A stretch of 9,637 bases of DNA, from contig JACQNB010000004.1 in NCBI GenBank assembly GCA_016203265.1, forward strand, positions 1-9,637, given 5' to 3'. Made by a program: the position numbers and the translations under genes. Source of the DNA: Candidatus Woesearchaeota archaeon (GTDB lineage: Archaea > Nanobdellota > Nanobdellia > Woesearchaeales > ARS49). Below are positions 7,458-9,637 of the stretch, piece by piece (position 1 is the first letter of the stretch; every line of letters starts with the position of its first letter). Below the pieces are notes generated by a model. That model did not search any database and was not told the origin of the DNA. It was given only the letters and a program-made list of their open reading frames with translations.

Positions 7458-8380
7458 AACTCTCCATTGTCATCCCGACATTCAACGAAGCGCAGAACGT
7501 GCCATTGCTGCATGACGAACTCAGCAAGGTTCTCAAAGGTCTCAAGCACCAGTACGAGATTATTTTCGTCGATGACGGCAGCAACGACGGAACGCGCGAC
7601 GCGCTCCGCAGGCTCGCATCCGACAAGAACGTCAAGGTCCTGTTCCACCGAAGGAATTTCGGCCAGACTGCCGCGATGGATTCCGGTTTCAAGTACGCAC
7701 ACGGAGATATCATCATCACAATGGATGCTGATTTGCAGAACGACCCGGCAGACATACCGAAACTCTTGGCAAAGCTTGACGAAGGATATGATGTGGTCTC
7801 GGGCTGGCGCAAACACCGCCAGGATCCGGTCTCCAAGAAGCTGTTTTCGCGCATTGCCGGAAGCCTGCGCCGTATGCTCACGCGCGAGAAGATTCACGAT
7901 TCTGGCTGCACGCTCAAGGCATACCGGAAAGAATGCTTCGCCAATCTTGATCTGTATGGCGAAATGCACCGCTACATCCCTGCCATCCTGACGTGGCGCG
8001 GTTTCCGTGTCACTGAAATCGTCGTGAACCATCGCGCACGAAAATTCGGAACGACCAAGTACGGCATGGGACGGATTTTGCGCGGTTTCCTCGATCTTTT
8101 GATTGTCAAGTTCTGGATGCAGTACAGCGCGCGGCCCATCCAACTGTTCGGTCGTCTCGGGCTTTGCTGTTTTGCGCTTGGTTTTTTTGCCGGTCTTTAC
8201 CTGCTCTGGCAGAAATTCGCCGACGGCCAGGCCATCGCGAATCGTCCGTTGCTGCTCTTGGTCGTCCTGCTTGTCCTGTTGGGCGTCCAGTTCTTCGGCA
8301 TGGGCGTCATCACGGACGCGCTCACCAAGATTTACTACCGCAGCAGTCCGATTTCGCGCGTGAGCGAGACGCTCGAGTGA
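7454..8380 (+). CDS. Polyprenyl-phosphate glycosyltransferase, GT2 (Dpm1/GtrB/ArnC-like)
   Basis: This 308-residue enzyme probably transfers a sugar from a nucleotide donor to dolichyl phosphate at the cytoplasmic face, giving a Dol-P-sugar that serves as a donor on the outer face. The N-terminal GT-A domain opens with SIVIPTFNE (4-12) and carries VDDGSNDGT (39-47) and MDADLQNDP (90-98), where DAD (91-93) is the metal-binding DxD motif. After the catalytic domain (to about 226) come two hydrophobic helices, about 231-252 and 265-285, and a short basic tail; this two-helix C-terminus is typical of the GtrB/ArnC and archaeal dolichyl-phosphate hexose synthase group rather than single-domain Dpm1. 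The sugar cannot be read from the sequence. It starts in the ATGA overlap with aglB and ends one base before the next gene, so the genes are probably co-translated. Family assignment is firm; the lipid acceptor is inferred from the family and the neighbouring OST. Confidence 0.9.
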   Translation: MKLSIVIPTFNEAQNVPLLHDELSKVLKGLKHQYEIIFVDDGSNDGTRDALRRLASDKNVKVLFHRRNFGQTAAMDSGFKYAHGDIIITMDADLQNDPADIPKLLAKLDEGYDVVSGWRKHRQDPVSKKLFSRIAGSLRRMLTREKIHDSGCTLKAYRKECFANLDLYGEMHRYIPAILTWRGFRVTEIVVNHRARKFGTTKYGMGRILRGFLDLLIVKFWMQYSARPIQLFGRLGLCCFALGFFAGLYLLWQKFADGQAIANRPLLLLVVLLVLLGVQFFGMGVITDALTKIYYRSSPISRVSETLE

Positions 8381-8381
8381 C

Positions 8382-9503
8382 ATGCCGAAGCACGTTCTCC
8401 TGTTGAGTTATGAATTCCCGCCACTGGGTGGCGGTGGCGGCGTCGTGGTCAAGCATTTGTGCGAGACGCTGCACAAGCAGTACGGCCACACGTTCGACCT
8501 CATCACGATGGGCTACAAAGGCTTGCCAAAGGAAGAACAGCAAGGTCCCATTCACGTGTACCGCGTTCCGTGCAAACGCGCCAAGAAGGAGTTGTGCACC
8601 ACGCCAGAAATGCTTTCGTACCTGGTGCCTGCGTTGCTGAAGGCAGAACAGCTTGCGTTCACGAAGCACTATGATATCGCGCACGTGCACTTCATTCTGC
8701 CAACAGGCAACCTGGGCATTGCGTTGAAACTGCTCAACCGGATTCCATACATCATTTCGACCCATGGCTCCGACCTTCCCGGCTACAATCCTGACCGGTT
8801 CAAGCTGCTGCATGTCCTGCTCAAACCCGTCTGGAGTTTGTTCATCAGAAACGCGAAACTGGTGCTGACGCCGTCGGAAAGTCTGCGTTCGCTCCTGCTT
8901 GCATCATGGAATGGTTCGCCGGCAAAAGTCAAGGCAATCCATTGGGGCATTGACATTCCATCTGCGCCGCGGAAGAAAACCAACCGCATCCTGTTCGCGG
9001 GCAGACTGTTCGAGCGCAAAGGAGCCCAATACCTTATCGAGGCAGTCAAGCTGCTGAAACTCAAGGATTGGGATGTCACCATCGTCGGAGACGGCCCAAT
9101 GCGTCAGGAGCTCGAAAAGCAGGCCAAAGGATACGCGAACATCACGTTCACGGGATGGTTGCCGCGTGAAAAGCTGCAAAAGCTCTACGCGATCTCGAAG
9201 ATTTTTGTCTTTCCGTCGACAGCGGAAAGTTTCGGCATGGTCATCGCGGAAGCGATGGCGGCAGAAATGGCCGTCATCACGAGCAATGACTCTGCCTGTC
9301 CGGAAGTCATTGGAAACACAGGCATGCTGGTGCCGCCGAAGGACGCGCGCAAGATTGCGGATGCGCTTAAGGCGCTCATTGCGCATCCTGCAGAGATCAC
9401 GCGACTCGGCAAGCTTGCGCGGAAACGCGTTCTTGAAAAGTTCACGTGGGAACAGTGCGCACGACAATATAACAAACTGTATCAGACATTCAGCCGAAAT
9501 TGA
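8382..9503 (+). CDS. Glycosyltransferase family 4 (GT-B fold)
   Basis: This 373-residue soluble, retaining-type glycosyltransferase is likely to add a sugar from a nucleotide donor to the growing lipid-linked glycan on the cytoplasmic side. The N-terminal domain begins with LLLSYEFPPLGGGGG (6-20), a glycine-rich loop usual in GT4 enzymes, and contains THGSD (127-131). The C-terminal donor domain has GRLFERKG (207-214), VGDGP and the E-x7-E motif as E282 and E290 in ESFGMVIAE, the diphosphate and sugar-binding site of GT4. There is no signal peptide or membrane segment. The start ATG lies one base after the GT2 stop (TGA-C-ATG), pointing to translational coupling; only weak Shine-Dalgarno complementarity is visible. 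It is the last plus-strand gene in the window, and its 3' end overlaps a convergent gene by 14 bases. Sugar and linkage are unknown. Confidence 0.92.
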   Translation: MPKHVLLLSYEFPPLGGGGGVVVKHLCETLHKQYGHTFDLITMGYKGLPKEEQQGPIHVYRVPCKRAKKELCTTPEMLSYLVPALLKAEQLAFTKHYDIAHVHFILPTGNLGIALKLLNRIPYIISTHGSDLPGYNPDRFKLLHVLLKPVWSLFIRNAKLVLTPSESLRSLLLASWNGSPAKVKAIHWGIDIPSAPRKKTNRILFAGRLFERKGAQYLIEAVKLLKLKDWDVTIVGDGPMRQELEKQAKGYANITFTGWLPREKLQKLYAISKIFVFPSTAESFGMVIAEAMAAEMAVITSNDSACPEVIGNTGMLVPPKDARKIADALKALIAHPAEITRLGKLARKRVLEKFTWEQCARQYNKLYQTFSRN

Positions 9504-9637
9504 TCGTGAAGAACGCGAGCGTGCCTTGCGGCGTGTCATAGTAATTCGTCTGCACGGGTCTGCTCGTGAGCGTCGCTGATATCTCGTCGAGGTCGAACGT
9601 GCCTCCCTTGCGTAGCAGGAAATAATAGGGTTGGAAC
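9490..9637 (-). CDS. C-terminal 48 residues of an unrecognised convergent gene
   Basis: On the minus strand, a frame enters from the right edge (first full codon at 9636-9634) and ends at a TGA at 9492-9490, encoding FQPYYFLLRKGG at the edge and ending FFTINFG. Most codons end in G or C, as in the neighbouring genes, and the peptide mixes aromatic and beta-prone residues with no low-complexity bias, which supports real coding. Placing its stop 14 bases inside the tail of the GT4 gene matches a tight convergent arrangement. The family cannot be named from this fragment, and its start and promoter lie outside the window. A competing minus-strand frame over the same bases (up to 9539) is an exact antisense mirror of the GT4 codons and less likely. 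Confidence 0.6.
   Translation of the reverse strand, partial: FQPYYFLLRKGGTFDLDEISATLTSRPVQTNYYDTPQGTLAFFTINFG

Noticed and set aside
7400..8383. A 327-codon minus-strand open frame opposite the GT2 gene
   Set aside because: It is the exact antisense register of the GT2 codons, with no recognisable motif, while the plus frame has clear GT2 motifs.
8904..9539. A 211-codon minus-strand frame opposite the GT4 gene
   Set aside because: It mirrors the GT4 codons in exact register and is rich in Arg and Ser. The frame ending at 9490 is a better minus-strand candidate.
1..9637. CRISPR arrays, insertion sequences, tRNA or rRNA genes
   Set aside because: No regularly spaced direct repeats, transposase motifs, terminal inverted repeats or tRNA-like cloverleaf sequences were seen on either strand.

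Overview
The window most likely comes from an archaeon. It encodes an AglB/STT3-type oligosaccharyltransferase and a geranylgeranyl-reductase-family flavoprotein. Start codons sit about 26 bases downstream of TATA boxes, which implies leaderless transcripts, and neighbouring genes overlap at ATGA-type junctions. Moderate GC content plus a very long unrecognised protein would fit a DPANN-type lineage, but that placement is inference only.

Layout: (1) Positions 1-3297, minus strand, are one uninterrupted reading frame. It starts at a GTG at 3297 and runs off the left edge with at least 1,099 codons and no stop. I checked every codon triplet of the frame. Because it is open at the edge, and several short frames lie over it on both strands, it is easily mistaken for non-coding or fragmented DNA. 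It encodes a mostly helical, charged protein of unknown family. It has two proline-rich linkers, apparent divergent repeats, one transmembrane helix near residues 982-998, then a Pro/Thr/Val-rich stalk and the beginning of a probably external domain. (2) Positions 3298-3409 are a 112-base divergent promoter region with one TATA box for each direction. (3) Positions 3410-9503, plus strand, are a four-gene operon with overlapping or 1-base junctions: a geranylgeranyl-reductase-family enzyme, AglB, a polyprenyl-phosphate glycosyltransferase of the Dpm1/GtrB/ArnC type (GT2), and a GT4 glycosyltransferase. (4) From 9490 to the right edge lies the 3' end of a convergent minus-strand gene, overlapping the GT4 gene by 14 bases.

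The operon reads as a compact protein N-glycosylation module. The reductase could saturate isoprene units of the dolichyl phosphate carrier (or of membrane lipids). GT2 would charge dolichyl phosphate with a sugar, GT4 would extend the lipid-linked glycan at the cytoplasmic face, and AglB would move the glycan to Asn-X-Ser/Thr on exported proteins. The divergent giant protein shares the intergenic promoter region, is predicted to cross the membrane, and carries an Asn-Gly-Thr sequon just beyond its membrane helix, so it is a candidate client or partner of the module. That link is inference. The giant gene also has an internal low-GC3 stretch with a TATA-like element sharing 13 identical bases with the operon promoter, which suggests a domain fusion or an internal transcription start.

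I saw no tRNA, rRNA, CRISPR array, insertion sequence or clear terminator.
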